Source: Marinobacter salarius (GTDB lineage: Bacteria; Pseudomonadota; Gammaproteobacteria; Pseudomonadales; Oleiphilaceae). Taken from it: a stretch of 64,000 nucleotides of DNA. The notes under the pieces are model-generated. The model saw only the letters and a program-made list of their open reading frames with translations, searched no databases and had not been told where the DNA came from. The stretch lies in contig CP007152.1 in NCBI GenBank assembly GCA_000831005.1, positions 1,612,001-1,676,000 on the forward strand, written 5' to 3'. Positions 61,783 through 64,000 of the stretch are shown piece after piece (the first letter of the stretch is position 1; every line of letters begins with the position of its first letter). The position numbers and the translations under genes are program-made.

Positions 61783-63978
61783 TTATTCGGCTTGTCTCAA
61801 GCCGGCCTTCATGGCGCGGGCGGCGTGCAACTTCTTATAACTATCAACCAACCGCTGATGCTTTTCCAGGCCTTCCAGCTTCATGCTGGTGGGTGTCAGG
61901 CCATGGAAGCGTACTTCGCCGCTGACTGAGCCAACCACGGCGGCCATGGTGTCTTCGCCGAACATGCGCTGCAGATTGGGCAGGTAGTCGGGCAGTTCCA
62001 GTTCGTCACTCAGGGTGATTTCCAGAACGGTGTTAACGGCACGGTAGAACAGGTTGCGCTCCACGGTGTTGTCGTTGAACTGCAGGAACATGTCGACAAA
62101 TTCCTGGGCTTCTTCGTGCCATTGCAGGGCCAGGCAGATCAGCAATTTCAGTTCCAGAATGGTGAGTTGGCCCCAAATTGTGTTCTCGTCGAACTCGATG
62201 CCAATCAGGCTGATGATGGTCATGTAGTTGTCGAGCTGGCTGGCTTCCAGGCGCTCGGCCAGGTCGGCCAGTTGATCATTGCTGAGGGCGTGGAGATTGA
62301 GGATATCTTCGCGGTAGTCCAGCGCCATGTTGGTGTTGTCCCACACCAGATCCTCTACCGGGTAGACCTCGGAATAGCCGGGTACCAGGATGCGGCATAC
62401 CGGCGCGCCCAGGTCTTCATGGGTCGCCACGTACACTTCTTTACCAAGGTCTTCCAGAATGCCGAACAGGGTGCTGGCCTCTTCTTCGTTGGTACCGGAG
62501 AAGTTCCACTCGCAGAACTCCAGGTCGGATTTGGCGCTGAAGAACCGCCAGGACACCACGCCCGTGGAATCGATAAAGTGCTCGACAAAGTTGTTGGGCT
62601 CCGTCACTGCCTGGGTGCTAAAGGTGGGCGCCGGTACGTCGTTGAGGTTTTCAAAGCTGCGGCCCTGCAGCAGTTCGGTCAGGCTGCGTTCCAGCGCCAC
62701 CTCGAAACTCGGATGCGCGCCGAAAGAGGCGAACACGCCTCCGTTTCTCGGGTTCATCAGTGTCACGCACATAACCGGGAATTGGCCGCCCAGGGAGGCA
62801 TCTTTCACCAGGATCGGGAAGCCCTGTGCTTCCAGAGCATTGATGCCCTCAACAATGTGCGGGTATTTATCCAGCACACTCTGCGGCACGTCCGGCAGCG
62901 CCATTTCCTCTTCGATGATCTGCTTCTTGACCGCGCGCTCGAAGATTTCAGACAGGCACTGTACCTGAGCTTCTGGGAGGGTGTTGCCCGCGCTCATGCC
63001 GTTGCTGAGGAACAGGTTCTCGATCAGGTTGGAGGGGAAATACACCGTTTCACCGTCGGACTGGCGCACGAACGGTAGCGACACGATGCCCCGGTCGGTT
63101 TTGCCGGAATTGGTGTCGATCAGGTTGGACCCGCACAGCTCACCTTCGGGGTTGTAGATGGCCAGGCAGTGGTCGTCGAGGATGCCGTCGGGCAGCTCAT
63201 CGTCCGGTCCCGGCTTGAACCATTTCTCGTTGGGGTAGTGCACGAACTCGCTGTTGGCGATGTCTTCGCCGAAGAACTGGTCGTTGTAGAAGAAGTTGCA
63301 GCTCAGGCGTTCGATGAACTCACCCAGGGCCGAGCACAGAGCGCTTTCCTTGGTGGCGCCCTTGCCGTTGGTAAAGCACATGGGGGACGCGGAATCGCGG
63401 ATGTGCAGCGACCATACGTGGGGCACGATGTTGCGCCAGGAGGCGATTTCGATCTTCATGCCCAGGTCGGCCAGTATGCCGCTCATGTTGGCGATGGTCT
63501 GTTCCAGCGGCAGGTCCTTGCCTTCGATGTAGGTGCTGGTGTCGCTGTTTGGCGCCATCAGCAGGGCCTGGGCGTCTTCGTCGAGGTTTTCGACGGTTTC
63601 GATCTGGAACTCGGGGCCGGTCTGGACCACTTTTTTCACGGTGCAGCGGTCAATCGAACGCAGGATGCCCTGGCGGTCCTTGTCGGAAATGTTTTCCGGC
63701 AGTTCCACCTCAATTCTGAAAATCTGGTTGTAGCGGTTCTCCGGGTCGACAATGTTGTTCTGCGACAGGCGGATGTTTTCCGTGGGGATGTCCCGCGCTT
63801 TGCAATAAACCCGCACAAAGTACGCCGCACAGAGTGCCGACGAGGCCAGGAAATAGTCGAAGGGGCTAGGGGCCGAGCCGTCGCCTTTGTAGCGGATGGG
63901 CTGGTCCGTGACCACGGTGAAATCGTCAAACTTGGCTTCAAGCCTGAGGTTTTCGAGAAAATTAACTTTGATTTCCAT
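61783..63978 (-). CDS. OsmC domain / YcaO domain fusion protein
   Basis: A 731-residue fusion. Residues 1-150 are an OsmC-like domain (DQPIRYKGDGSAPSPFDYFL, SSALCAAYFVRVYC), with the Cys in SSALC typical of peroxide-reducing OsmC. The rest is YcaO, an ATP-dependent backbone-activating domain: FTNGKGATKESALCSALGEF, GEFIERLSCNFFYN, LFLSNGMSAGNTLPEAQVQC. E. coli YcaO (586 residues, no OsmC part) helps RimO modify ribosomal protein S12. The last 150 residues are helical (LADLAERLEASQLDNYMTII). No rimO or azole-peptide precursor gene is visible here. It ends 17 bp from the window end, so its promoter is outside or just at the edge. Confidence 0.93.
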   Translation of the reverse strand: MEIKVNFLENLRLEAKFDDFTVVTDQPIRYKGDGSAPSPFDYFLASSALCAAYFVRVYCKARDIPTENIRLSQNNIVDPENRYNQIFRIEVELPENISDKDRQGILRSIDRCTVKKVVQTGPEFQIETVENLDEDAQALLMAPNSDTSTYIEGKDLPLEQTIANMSGILADLGMKIEIASWRNIVPHVWSLHIRDSASPMCFTNGKGATKESALCSALGEFIERLSCNFFYNDQFFGEDIANSEFVHYPNEKWFKPGPDDELPDGILDDHCLAIYNPEGELCGSNLIDTNSGKTDRGIVSLPFVRQSDGETVYFPSNLIENLFLSNGMSAGNTLPEAQVQCLSEIFERAVKKQIIEEEMALPDVPQSVLDKYPHIVEGINALEAQGFPILVKDASLGGQFPVMCVTLMNPRNGGVFASFGAHPSFEVALERSLTELLQGRSFENLNDVPAPTFSTQAVTEPNNFVEHFIDSTGVVSWRFFSAKSDLEFCEWNFSGTNEEEASTLFGILEDLGKEVYVATHEDLGAPVCRILVPGYSEVYPVEDLVWDNTNMALDYREDILNLHALSNDQLADLAERLEASQLDNYMTIISLIGIEFDENTIWGQLTILELKLLICLALQWHEEAQEFVDMFLQFNDNTVERNLFYRAVNTVLEITLSDELELPDYLPNLQRMFGEDTMAAVVGSVSGEVRFHGLTPTSMKLEGLEKHQRLVDSYKKLHAARAMKAGLRQAE

Positions 63979-64000
63979 GAACAGCGTACCGGGTTTGCAG

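Noticed and set aside
62116..63078. A 320-codon open frame on the plus strand within the YcaO gene
   Set aside because: Antisense shadow of a conserved domain, with no start-site support.

Overview
The window is about 58 percent GC by eye. It reads as a chromosome segment of a marine gammaproteobacterium, most likely Marinobacter. The evidence is the set of families and their arrangement: cysI next to a DUF934 gene, tusDCBE, a PhaI-like phasin beside a PhaD-like regulator, HsbR/HsbA, an OsmC-YcaO fusion, and split etf genes with a PsrA-type operator. The genus is inferred from protein resemblance and was not computed.

Left part, 1-11.6 kb: sulfite reductase and its DUF934 partner, DUF2970, cobalamin-dependent methionine synthase (metH), the Fe-S carrier NfuA, a DUF445 membrane protein, the sulfur-relay genes tusDCBE (tRNA 2-thiouridine), a Bax-inhibitor-1 family membrane protein, and tRNA-Ser(TGA).

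11.63-27.26 kb: a 15.6-kb integrative element sits in the 3' end of tRNA-Ser and is bounded by an 18-bp direct repeat. The integrase lies at the far end, followed by an AlpA-type regulator, a DUF3987/toprim-type replication protein and a set of unknown proteins. Further left are a near-consensus LexA box, a phage tail tape-measure protein and cargo that includes a TIR-like (PF10137-type) protein. No capsid, portal, terminase or tail-tube gene is visible, so it looks like a phage satellite or a heavily reduced prophage and not a complete phage. A GC-rich hairpin region resembles the C4/CI antisense RNAs of P1/P4-type elements.

27.3-46.4 kb: pxpA, hemH, a DUF442 protein, phasin/phaD and xthA. 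Then comes an eight-gene, tightly overlapping minus-strand operon for membrane-lipid modification (desaturase, NTF2-like, SDR, FAD amine oxidase, DUF1365, Cfa, DUF2878, exported protein). It is followed by a renalase-like oxidoreductase, an HD hydrolase, the hsbRA phosphatase/STAS pair, gpsA, sixA, DUF1285 and slyD.

46.4-64 kb: etfD facing etfBA across a region holding a perfect 20-bp PsrA-type palindrome, small membrane proteins, a saccharopine-dehydrogenase-like reductase, and a cytochrome bd operon cydABDC. Next are a methyltransferase, tRNA-Leu(TAA), two YeeE/YedE transporters with a persulfide-dioxygenase-like hydrolase, and the OsmC-YcaO protein.

Many genes that should be intact carry frameshifts: metH, tusC, etfA, etfB, etfD, cydC, hsbR and several others. 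I count about 17 breaks. All but one are explained by one missing base, usually in a short run, and the other by two missing bases. Uniform losses in housekeeping genes point to sequence or assembly error, not gene decay, so these genes are annotated over their full span with the break noted.
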